Shown piece after piece: positions 1 through 5,987 of a DNA stretch of 10,550 nucleotides. The position numbers and the translations under genes are program-made. The notes under the pieces were generated by a model that ran no database searches, was not told the origin of the DNA, and saw only the letters and a list, made by a program, of their open reading frames with translations. Each line of letters starts with the position of its first letter. The first letter of the stretch is position 1. The stretch lies in NCBI GenBank assembly GCA_020859965.1, contig JAJBVF010000446.1, positions 1 through 10,550 on the forward strand, written 5' to 3'. The DNA is from Clostridiales bacterium (GTDB taxonomy: Bacteria > Bacillota > Clostridia > Lachnospirales > Lachnospiraceae).

Positions 1-417
1 CATTCTATGGGTCAGTTTATCCAGGACGGCAGCCGTATCATGTTTGAGACAGTGATGAATGTGGAAGAGTCCAGATGCATGCTCACGATCGGTGAGGAGC
101 CGGTAGACCTCGATGGACTGAATTATCTGGCTGGAAAGACCGTGGATTTTGTTAATAAGAGTGCCATGAATGGAACGATCCTTGCGCATACAGACGGCAA
201 TGTACCGAATCTGATCGTGAATATTCCGCGGCAGGATGAGTTCTGCCTTGGCGAGCTGTTCTATTTCTTCGAGTTTGCATGTGGTGTGAGCGGATATGTG
301 CTGGGTGTGAACCCGTTCAATCAGCCGGGCGTGGAGAGCTACAAGAAAAATATGTTCGCGCTGCTTGGCAAACCGGGATATGAGAAGGAAAGAGAAGAGT
401 TGCTGAAACGCCTGTAA
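1..417 (+). CDS. pgi: Glucose-6-phosphate isomerase, C-terminal part (5' end outside the window)
   Basis: Interconverts glucose 6-phosphate and fructose 6-phosphate in the cytoplasm (glycolysis and gluconeogenesis). The frame is open to base 1 and the first residues read H-S-M-G-Q-F-I-Q-D-G, the conserved stretch well inside the enzyme, so the ATG at 7 is internal and the true start lies upstream. The second phosphoglucose isomerase signature is visible as GVNPFNQPGVESYKK; its Lys is the conserved active-site lysine of the family. The 138 residues seen are roughly the last third of a protein that is usually about 450 residues in Firmicutes. The end is intact, with a TAA at 415-417. No strong terminator with an adjoining T-run follows; two hairpins fill the gap to the next gene. 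Confidence 0.96.
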   Translation, partial: HSMGQFIQDGSRIMFETVMNVEESRCMLTIGEEPVDLDGLNYLAGKTVDFVNKSAMNGTILAHTDGNVPNLIVNIPRQDEFCLGELFYFFEFACGVSGYVLGVNPFNQPGVESYKKNMFALLGKPGYEKEREELLKRL

Positions 418-444
418 GAAACATGGTGGTTCACAGCATAGTCA

Positions 445-487
445 GGGGGATGTTATGAATACGCGGGAGCGTTTCATGGTATCCTCC
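445..487 (+). other. Long hairpin with a GNRA-type loop between pgi and the LTA synthase-like gene
   Basis: Bases 445-464 pair with 469-487 over 19 base pairs, broken only by a bulged T at 460 and including several G-T wobbles, and are capped by GGGA, which fits the GNRA tetraloop pattern closed by C-G. A T-run (493-497) starts only five bases after the stem, so this could be a poor terminator for pgi. It could also be a leader structure of the next gene. An extended -10-like sequence (TG at 451-452, TATGAA 454-459, with TTCACA at 430-435) overlaps its 5' arm. Which role is real cannot be told from sequence alone. Confidence 0.5.
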
Positions 488-495
488 TGAACTTT

Positions 496-533
496 TTCCA
501 GGTGATGCGCTGCTAATGGCAGGATCACTGGAA
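496..533 (+). other. Second bulged hairpin before the LTA synthase-like gene
   Basis: TTCCA (496-500) and GTGAT (502-506), with G501 bulged, pair with ATCAC (524-528) and TGGAA (529-533). An inner CTGC/GCAG stem (510-513 with 519-522) carries a five-base loop. The hairpin ends ten bases before the GGAGG of the downstream gene. No good T-run follows, so it is more likely leader RNA structure than a terminator. Confidence 0.35.
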
Positions 534-559
534 GCTGCTTTTGGAGGAATACAAATAGA

Positions 560-2701
560 ATGTCTGTACTGGTAGAAAAGCTTCATCTGCCGCTTGCGGG
601 AAATATCATTCGCAGGGCAGTGCCGGTGTTGATCACGGCGGGTTTGCTGATCTATTATTGCGCGCATCCGGCTATGTACTCAGCAGAGAGCAGGGAATCT
701 CTTCTGGGAAGTACAAGGACTTATGAGATCGCGCTCCTGTCAGCTGCACTGATTTTTATGTGGCTGGTTCCGAACGAATTTAGTGACCGGACAAACCGGA
801 TCCTGTCATGGGTGTGGTTTGCGGTGGCACCGTTCGCGGTTTATTTTTCACTTCTATATTTAAATGCGGATAAATTTAATATAGATTTTTTTGAATTGGA
901 TAAGACTGCACTGATACTTACTTTTGTATTTTTGTATCTGGTTCAGGGACTTTTGTTCGGACTGACCGGGAGTATTCGGTTTTCCGTAGTCATATATGCG
1001 GTAGCTATAGCCATTTTGGGTATTGCCAACTGCTTTGTGATTTCTTTTCGGGGAATGGCACTTTCCGCGGCGGATCTGTTTTCGATTACTACGGCGGCGG
1101 CTGTCGCTTCTGAATATACCTATACGCTGGACTGGTATATGCTGATGGAAATTCTTTTTACCTTTTTGATCTGCACGATCAGCCTGAAGCTTCGAACGGG
1201 CAGGATGATGCCGCTTGCGGCACGTGGAGTATTTCTTGCATTGTGTGCGGCGCTTGCGGGCGGATACTATTATCTTTGCGGTAAGACGACTTTTCTGGAA
1301 GATCATGATATTCGTTCCGAGGGTTTTACCCATCAGCTCCGGTATAAAAAATATGATATGCTGTTCACAACACTCACGACCTGTTTTTACCTGGTCGTTG
1401 ACAAGCCGGACGGTTATTCACTGGAAGCGGTAGAGGAGATTGCGGCGGATTATGTCTCATCTGAAGAGGCAGATGCTTCCGGAAGTGCTGACGCTTCCGG
1501 TACATCGGATGGCACCGGGACATCCGGAAGTGCTGACGCTTCCGGTACATCGGATGGTGCCGGGACATCCGGCAGTTCGACTCCGAATATCATTGTGATC
1601 ATGAATGAGTCATGGGCGGATTTTTCGGATATCGGGGAGGGCATGGATCTCTCAGAGGATTATATGCCTTTCATACATAGTCTTACAGAGAATACGATCA
1701 AAGGCACAGCATACTCTTCAGTCTTTGGCGGCAATACGCCAAATTCCGAATATGAATTCCTGACGGGGAATACGATGGCGTTTCTGCCGACCTCCTCCGT
1801 CGGATTTAACCTGTTTGTACGCGGGAATCTGCCTTCTCTGGCTTCTCAGCTTGGTTCACTCGGCTATTATACGCTGGCGATGCATCCGTATCGGGGAACG
1901 AATTACCGGAGAAATATTGTTTATCCTCAGATCGGGTTTGATACCTATTATACGAGGGACGATTTTACATATCCTTATAAGATCCGGAATTATATTTCCG
2001 ATGAAACGCTGTTTAACCGGATCATTCTTGAATATGAGGAAAATCTGGACTCCGGGCAGACGCTTTTCAGTTACAATGTCACAATTCAGAACCACGGAGG
2101 GTATTATTCCTCCAACCAGACGAATCTCTCCAATTCGATCAAGGTGCTGAACACCGAGTTCAGTACGACAAAGGCACAGATTTACGCGAACCTGGTTAAG
2201 GCTACAGACGACGCATTCCAGAATCTGGTTGAATACTTTGAGGAATGTGAAGAGCCGGTGGTGATTGTGATGTTTGGCGATCATCAGCCAAACCTGGGGG
2301 ATGATGTTCTGGAATATCTGCTTGGCGGTACGGAAGAAGAGCTGACGGACGAAGAACTGATGGAAAAATATAAAGTGCCGTTTATTGTCTGGGCGAATTA
2401 TGATATCGAAGAGGAAACGATCGAAGCGACAAGCCTGAATTATCTGTACAGTATCATTGCGGACCGCCTGGGGTTGTCTATGACCGGCTACCAGGAATAC
2501 CTGCTGGATTTGAGCGAACAGATACCAGTGATCAATTCTGTTGGATATTGGGGGGCAGACGGAGAGTTTTACTCGATTGATGATGAAGAATCCCCTTATT
2601 ATGAACTGATCAATGAGTATAATATTCTGGAATACAATGATATTTTTGCGGGGGACAACCGCGATTATGATTTCTTCACGCTGGATGGTGAAGCTGGCTG
2701 A
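560..2701 (+). CDS. LTA synthase/phosphoglycerol transferase-like membrane protein (sulfatase superfamily)
   Basis: Probably moves glycerophosphate units onto an envelope polymer or glycolipid outside the membrane. Seven hydrophobic segments are visible (about residues 19-35, 55-71, 83-101, 115-135, 140-163, 192-210, 219-240), which with an N-in topology puts the C-terminal domain outside. A Ser/Gly/Ala/Thr/Asp linker (about 303-341) with two copies of a 15-residue repeat joins them to a sulfatase-fold domain starting PNIIVIMNESW. Expected LtaS-type residues can be placed: metal ligand E350, nucleophile T393 in GGNTPNSEYE, H512 in NHGG, and D574-H575 in GDHQP. At 713 residues it is longer than typical LtaS (about 650) with more membrane segments. 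GGAGG lies 12 bases before the ATG, rather far, but no better start precedes the first membrane segment. The serine hydrolase follows after 28 bases, so co-transcription is likely. The family is well supported; the exact substrate is not. Confidence 0.88.
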   Translation: MSVLVEKLHLPLAGNIIRRAVPVLITAGLLIYYCAHPAMYSAESRESLLGSTRTYEIALLSAALIFMWLVPNEFSDRTNRILSWVWFAVAPFAVYFSLLYLNADKFNIDFFELDKTALILTFVFLYLVQGLLFGLTGSIRFSVVIYAVAIAILGIANCFVISFRGMALSAADLFSITTAAAVASEYTYTLDWYMLMEILFTFLICTISLKLRTGRMMPLAARGVFLALCAALAGGYYYLCGKTTFLEDHDIRSEGFTHQLRYKKYDMLFTTLTTCFYLVVDKPDGYSLEAVEEIAADYVSSEEADASGSADASGTSDGTGTSGSADASGTSDGAGTSGSSTPNIIVIMNESWADFSDIGEGMDLSEDYMPFIHSLTENTIKGTAYSSVFGGNTPNSEYEFLTGNTMAFLPTSSVGFNLFVRGNLPSLASQLGSLGYYTLAMHPYRGTNYRRNIVYPQIGFDTYYTRDDFTYPYKIRNYISDETLFNRIILEYEENLDSGQTLFSYNVTIQNHGGYYSSNQTNLSNSIKVLNTEFSTTKAQIYANLVKATDDAFQNLVEYFEECEEPVVIVMFGDHQPNLGDDVLEYLLGGTEEELTDEELMEKYKVPFIVWANYDIEEETIEATSLNYLYSIIADRLGLSMTGYQEYLLDLSEQIPVINSVGYWGADGEFYSIDDEESPYYELINEYNILEYNDIFAGDNRDYDFFTLDGEAG
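1481..1570 (+). repeat. Two tandem 45-base units inside the LTA synthase-like gene
   Basis: Units 1481-1525 and 1526-1570 match at 43 of 45 positions; the only change is CA versus TG within one codon pair, turning a Thr into Ala. Each unit encodes 15 residues (GSADASGTSDGxGTS). Because the unit is a multiple of three, copy-number change alters linker length without breaking the frame. The near identity indicates a recent duplication. Confidence 0.93.
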
Positions 2702-2729
2702 AATGTCCGGCCGGTCACTCGGAGGTTTT

Positions 2730-3977
2730 ATGAAGGCTGCATTGAATAAGAATAAAAAGAAAAAAATGATTTTGCTGGGCTGCTTTTTCCTTGGAATGGG
2801 CTGTCCGGCTCTTGCCGACGTATCCAAAGCTGCGGCAGTCGGCGGATCGGAGGCAGCGTCTGCTGATGTGTCTGAGACTGCGCTTGCCGGTGCATCACAG
2901 ACTGCCGGCGCTGCATCGGAAGTGGCACTTACGATTCCTCCGGAGCTGGAGGAGGTGCTGGCCGAAATGACGGGAATAGAGACGGAGTCGGAAAGCGAGA
3001 CTGAAATCAGTTCTGAAGCGGCAAACGGAGCGGATTCCGAAGCGGAGACGGAAGCAGATTCTGAAATGAATTCCCGGGAAGAGACGGAGGCGCTTAAAGA
3101 ATTTCTGAAGGATGTGCAGCTTGGCGAAGATTTTCAGATTCCAATGGTGATGCCGGCCGAACTGGGGAAGCTGAAGCCGGGAAACATCTACCATTGCGGA
3201 AGACTTTCGGCCAAACGAAGCGAGCGGATCCATTCCTGGCAGCAGGAAAAGACGATGGAGAGCCTGGAAGAGCAGCTTAGAGCGATTCTGGAAACCTATG
3301 ACGGCACCTGGTCTGTTTACGTAAAAAGACTGGATACGAATGAAAGCTTTGTGATCAATGACCAGCCGATGAAATCCGCGAGTGTGATGAAACTGTTTAT
3401 TATGGGAACGGTGTATACGGCAATTGAGGACGGAGAACTGGAGCGGACGGATGAGATCATGTCTCTGATGAATGCGATGATCACCTACAGCGACAATGCT
3501 TCGTCTAATCAGCTCCTGTATATTCTGGGCAATTCGAGCTACGCGGATGGGATCGCGAAAGTCAACGAATTTATACAAAGCCATGGATACAGTGAGATGA
3601 CGGTGGAGTATAACGGCTTCAGCAATTCCGCTACGAACTCCGGAAACGGCATTAATCAGGTGGCGGCTAAAGATGTGGGGCAGCTGCTGGAAGATATTTA
3701 CCGCCGCACATGGATGAGCCGCGCTGTGAGCAATGAGATGGAAGAAATGCTTTTAGCTCAGAACACACGCTATAAAATACCTGCCGGACTGCCGGATGGC
3801 GTACTTTGCGGGAATAAAACCGGTGAAATGAGTGATACGCAGAACGATGCGGCGATTATTTATTCGGATGCCTGCGATTATATCCTGGTGGTGCTCTCAA
3901 ATGGCTGGAGCAGTACAGATACGGCCATCAGCCGCATTGCTGACATTTCGGGTCAGGTATATGAGTTTTTCAACTGA
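2730..3977 (+). CDS. Secreted beta-lactamase-fold serine hydrolase (class A/PBP-like)
   Basis: A 415-residue protein of the class A beta-lactamase/penicillin-binding superfamily, probably acting on peptidoglycan peptides outside the cell. The N-terminus is a signal peptide: KNKKKK, a hydrophobic stretch, and a likely signal peptidase site after ALA29. A low-complexity Ala/Ser then Glu/Ser/Thr-rich stretch (about 31-120) probably spans the wall. The catalytic domain (about 185-415) has all three superfamily motifs: S218-V-M-K221 (SxxK), S254-D-N256 (SDN) and K363-T-G365 (KTG). A class A omega-loop ExxLN is not recognisable after SDN, so efficient beta-lactam hydrolysis is doubtful. The frame is open upstream to 2613, but the ATG at 2730 has GGAGG four bases before it and gives the signal peptide, so I prefer it. 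It lies 28 bases after the LTA synthase-like gene, suggesting one transcript. Confidence 0.88.
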   Translation: MKAALNKNKKKKMILLGCFFLGMGCPALADVSKAAAVGGSEAASADVSETALAGASQTAGAASEVALTIPPELEEVLAEMTGIETESESETEISSEAANGADSEAETEADSEMNSREETEALKEFLKDVQLGEDFQIPMVMPAELGKLKPGNIYHCGRLSAKRSERIHSWQQEKTMESLEEQLRAILETYDGTWSVYVKRLDTNESFVINDQPMKSASVMKLFIMGTVYTAIEDGELERTDEIMSLMNAMITYSDNASSNQLLYILGNSSYADGIAKVNEFIQSHGYSEMTVEYNGFSNSATNSGNGINQVAAKDVGQLLEDIYRRTWMSRAVSNEMEEMLLAQNTRYKIPAGLPDGVLCGNKTGEMSDTQNDAAIIYSDACDYILVVLSNGWSSTDTAISRIADISGQVYEFFN

Positions 3978-4044
3978 GAAATGCGAAGTACAATGGGAAA
4001 ACGATGCGTGACCCCGGTTTGTACTCGGCAGAACAGGAGGTACC

Positions 4045-4320
4045 ATGTTTCGGCTTTGGGGGAAACTGTGGAAAGACAACCATATGATTCAGGATATGGT
4101 ATTTGAAGAAGAGAGTGAAGATACGCGCACACATAAAATTTTTCGCGGGCTTGACGCAATCTGCCAGGAATTTGATCTGGAGCGCCCGATCTGGCTGGAT
4201 AAGACAGTGGCCGAATTTCAGAGGCACAGCAAAGCCAGATTTTATCAGGACAGTTTCATAGAGGAAATTTCTTTTGATTATCTGGAAATACAGGTGATCG
4301 AGGAAGACTTCTGGCATTAA
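4045..4320 (+). CDS. Small protein of unknown function, 91 residues
   Basis: I do not recognise a functional family. The protein is acidic, soluble in appearance and rich in aromatic residues, beginning MFRLWGKLWKD and ending EIQVIEEDFWH. It has no signal peptide, membrane segment or cysteine pair apart from one Cys. The gene is convincing: AGGAGG ends four bases before the ATG, codon use resembles its neighbours, and the TAA is followed directly by a strong terminator. It lies 67 bases after the serine hydrolase and may be the last gene of that transcript. The gap 3978-4044 holds an imperfect inverted repeat (AGTACAA near 3988 with TTGTACT near 4018) but no T-run. The compact alpha/beta look and the W-L-D and D-Y-L-E-I-Q stretches suggest a conserved lineage-type protein; that is inference. 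Confidence 0.82.
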   Translation: MFRLWGKLWKDNHMIQDMVFEEESEDTRTHKIFRGLDAICQEFDLERPIWLDKTVAEFQRHSKARFYQDSFIEEISFDYLEIQVIEEDFWH

Positions 4321-4356
4321 AAAAAGCCCTGGTCTTAGGTCGGATCGGGGCTTTTT
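4321..4356. terminator. Bidirectional intrinsic terminator between convergent genes
   Basis: AAAAAGCCCTGGTC pairs with GATCGGGGCTTTTT over 14 positions with two wobble pairs and an eight-base loop. The T-run on the + strand and the A-run at the 5' arm make it work in both directions. It serves the 91-residue gene, whose TAA adjoins it, and mecA arriving on the other strand. Confidence 0.93.
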
Positions 4357-4395
4357 GATGCGCAGAGCCGGGAAAGGAATATATAAAAGACAGAA

Positions 4396-5169
4396 TTATG
4401 AGAGCTCCTTTAGGCTTTGCAGCGCATGCCCGGAAAGGATGACCTCAAAATGTTCATGGAAATAAGCTTCCATGCCGGTCAGAAAACGGCAGGGAGCTGC
4501 ATATTCTGAGAGAATATTACAGATCTTATTGAACTGTTCCGGTGAACTGGATGCTTTTTTCAACAGCAGATAATAGACATTGTCTTCCGGGTTCTTGTAC
4601 AGCGTATTGGGACCATCATAAACGGTATCCAGGACGCTTGCGGCGCGAATCGCGTCATCCAGTGTGCGGAAGGAATAAGTCCGCATCAGATTTGCCAGAT
4701 CGTCAGGGTCCGACTCTTTGACATTTTCAGGGGCATCGCTGTTTCCTTCTGCGGGAAGCGTATTGCCGGAGGCACGTTTTCTTCCTTCAGAAATCCTCTT
4801 GATCAGATCCAGAATATCATCTGCGCCTTCCATGTGTGCCTTCAGATCCGCAAAGGAAATGCCTGTGTCCGATCCCGGCTCTTCCGGTGAGAATCGCGCA
4901 AAACGCGTATCTAACTCTTCCGGGTCTTCCACTTTCGTGATGATCAGGATGATCGTGTCCATCGACAGCGGAATCGCTTCTATCACAAGCGGAATGTTGT
5001 CCGCCTCAAATCCAAAATCCTGAGCTGCTACCTGCATCATATCCTGAAAAAGCTCTTTCGCCTTATCAGAACCGTATGCCAGTTCCTTTACATTTATATT
5101 CCGGCTTGCAAGGTCTTCACTGGTCAGGGTACAACGGATCTGCCGATCATTAATTTTTTCTATTTTCAT
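4396..5169 (-). CDS. mecA: MecA-family adaptor protein for ClpC
   Basis: MecA proteins bind target proteins and hand them to the ClpC ATPase of the ClpCP protease; in Bacillus this controls competence and other stress pathways. The N-terminal target-binding domain (about 1-92) is recognisable from MKIEKINDRQIRCTL, the ELAYGSDKAKELFQDMM helix and VIEAIPLSMDTIILIITKVEDPEELDTRF read in parts. A polar linker rich in Gly, Ser, Glu and Asp (about 93-160) leads to the C-terminal ClpC-binding domain (about 160-257), with TYSFRTLDDAIRAA and a final FHEHFEVILSGHALQSL. The 257-residue length suits clostridial members. An AAAGGA lies about eight bases before the ATG (reading leftward from 5169). The gene converges on the 91-residue gene and is transcribed from the promoter at 5228-5255. 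What it targets here is unknown. Confidence 0.93.
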   Translation of the reverse strand: MKIEKINDRQIRCTLTSEDLASRNINVKELAYGSDKAKELFQDMMQVAAQDFGFEADNIPLVIEAIPLSMDTIILIITKVEDPEELDTRFARFSPEEPGSDTGISFADLKAHMEGADDILDLIKRISEGRKRASGNTLPAEGNSDAPENVKESDPDDLANLMRTYSFRTLDDAIRAASVLDTVYDGPNTLYKNPEDNVYYLLLKKASSSPEQFNKICNILSEYAAPCRFLTGMEAYFHEHFEVILSGHALQSLKELS

Positions 5170-5227
5170 TCAATCACATCCTTTACATCTTTCCAACAGA
5201 TGATCTGTGAAATTGGTTTATTACACT

Positions 5228-5255
5228 ATTATACGCATTTAGCGGCAGATGTAAA
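5228..5255 (-). promoter_or_regulatory. Vegetative-type promoter of mecA
   Basis: Reading the minus strand, TTTACA (5255-5250) and TATAAT (5233-5228) are separated by 16 bases. The -10 is perfect. Transcription should start near 5221, leaving a leader of about 50 bases before the mecA ATG. Confidence 0.75.
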
Positions 5256-5290
5256 GTGGTTATATTTTGCAGAGAAAGAGAAAAAACCAC

Positions 5291-5319
5291 TTGCAAAACA
5301 TGCTCATATTATATATAAT
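5291..5319 (+). promoter_or_regulatory. Vegetative-type promoter facing the 22-codon ORF and the 77-residue gene
   Basis: TTGCAA (5291-5296), a 17-base spacer and a perfect TATAAT (5314-5319) point rightward, back to back with the mecA promoter. The -35 sits inside one arm of an inverted repeat pair. A start near 5326 would give an RNA carrying GGAGG at 5350-5354 and then the gene at 5536. The stretch between (5432-5535) holds no further gene that I can support. Confidence 0.6.
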
Positions 5320-5362
5320 ATACAACAGAAAGGATATACAAAAAAGAAAGGAGGATCATTCA

Positions 5363-5431
5363 TTGCAGTGCTGTACTTCCCGAATAACAGTAAAATCGTA
5401 TACCCTTTCCGTAACCTCAGCTTCAGTATAA
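5363..5431 (+). CDS. Candidate 22-residue peptide with a TTG start
   Basis: A strong AAAGGAGG ends eight bases before a TTG that opens 22 codons and a TAA, reading (M)QCCTSRITVKSYTLSV and five more residues. It lies about 40 bases downstream of the predicted start of the 5291-5319 promoter, so promoter, ribosome site and frame line up. The peptide is Ser/Thr-rich with a Cys-Cys pair near its start and resembles no family I know. It could be a leader peptide for the 77-residue gene, a microprotein, or chance. The start choice rests only on the ribosome site, since there is no ATG or GTG at a good distance. Confidence 0.35.
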   Translation: MQCCTSRITVKSYTLSVTSASV

Positions 5432-5535
5432 TAAACATTTCAGGAAATTGCAACAGAAAAAGATGAAATAAAAGGCATAAATACAGGAAATATATCACGT
5501 GCACCTCCTGTGTTTTACATGTGAAAAGGAGAAAT

Positions 5536-5769
5536 TTGAAAAGACGGACAAACTCGAAATGCTCCGATCAGAGTGCCGCGCTGCTGAAAAAAGAGCTGCG
5601 CGGTTACGAAAGAGCAGGAACGCACCTTTACCTGGAAGGGCGGCGCTGTCATGCGGACGAGATTGTCAGTGCCTGCCTGTTTGCCGGGGATTCCGGATAT
5701 ATGAGAGATTTTATCGGCAACGACCAGGAGACGATCACAGATATCAACTTTGTCAGAATCCGACTGTAA
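5536..5769 (+). CDS. Hypothetical protein, 77 residues, TTG start
   Basis: I cannot name a family. The protein starts (M)KRRTNSKCSD, continues with a charged helix-like part (AALLKKELRGYERAGTHLYLEG) and ends in ITDINFVRIRL. It is soluble in appearance with three Cys and no signal peptide. The frame also allows a GTG at 5521, but AAGGAG (5526-5531) lies four bases before the TTG at 5536, which I prefer; the GTG has no ribosome site. Codon use and the good ribosome site support a real gene rather than a shadow, and the overlapping longer frame starting near 5499 has no such site. It is probably transcribed from the promoter at 5291-5319, after the candidate 22-codon ORF. A hairpin followed by TTTTTT lies 36 bases downstream. 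Confidence 0.62.
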   Translation: MKRRTNSKCSDQSAALLKKELRGYERAGTHLYLEGRRCHADEIVSACLFAGDSGYMRDFIGNDQETITDINFVRIRL

Positions 5770-5804
5770 GAGATACAGGAATCTTAAAAAATCGAGAGGA
5801 AAGG

Positions 5805-5858
5805 AGAAGCAGCAGCGAGCCGTTTCCCTGGATGGAGTATGCTACTTCTTAATTTTTT
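5805..5858 (+). terminator. Probable terminator of the 77-residue gene
   Basis: AGAAG (5805-5809) and AGCA (5811-5814) pair with TGCT (5840-5843) and CTTCT (5845-5849) across one mismatch, and six Ts follow at 5853-5858. The loop is large, so the hairpin is weaker than the others in the window. Confidence 0.42.
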
Positions 5859-5878
5859 GAAAAGATTGAGTGAAAATC

Positions 5879-5907
5879 ATGACGGATTTTGTGGAAGCTG
5901 TTATACT
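5879..5907 (+). promoter_or_regulatory. Promoter of the GH18 gene
   Basis: ATGACG (5879-5884), 17 bases, then TATACT (5902-5907). The -10 differs from consensus at one position and the -35 at two. It lies downstream of the TTG at 5889 that the frame would allow, which argues against that start and for the ATG at 5988. Confidence 0.55.
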
Positions 5908-5923
5908 GTCGTGTAGTGAAATT

Positions 5924-5966
5924 AGAAGCTGCCGCAGGATGGGTAAGTGATTTTGCGGCAGATTCT
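5924..5966 (+). other. Hairpin in the leader of the GH18 gene
   Basis: AGAA and CTGCCGCA (5924-5936, one mismatch at 5928) pair with TGCGGCAG and TTCT (5954-5966, mismatch at 5962), eight perfect plus four further pairs around a 17-base loop. It ends six bases before the AGGGGGA ribosome site. No T-run follows, so it is not a terminator; it may affect mRNA stability or translation. Confidence 0.5.
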
Positions 5967-5987
5967 GAACAAGGGGGAAGTACAGCG

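Noticed and set aside
1481..1570. CRISPR-like array
   Set aside because: Only two directly abutting units, in frame within a gene and without spacers; there is no CRISPR array or cas gene in the window.
2613..2729. Longer start of the serine hydrolase overlapping the upstream gene
   Set aside because: It would put 39 residues before a clear signal peptide; the ATG at 2730 has GGAGG just before it.
1856..2827. A 323-codon open frame antisense to the LTA synthase-like gene
   Set aside because: No ribosome site or domain; it is rich in Ile, Arg and Phe as expected from reading a coding strand backward, and the + strand gene is unmistakable.
4718..5023. + strand open frame inside mecA
   Set aside because: It is antisense to a convincing mecA and is Ser/Arg-rich with no ribosome site.
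5255..5298. RNA pseudoknot from the interleaved arms
   Set aside because: There are no bases between the two 3' arms and only three between the two 5' arms, so both seven-pair stems cannot form together.
5889..5987. Longer N-terminus of the GH18 protein from TTG at 5889
   Set aside because: The likely promoter -10 (5902-5907) lies downstream of that start, and the ATG at 5988 has the ribosome site and the membrane anchor.
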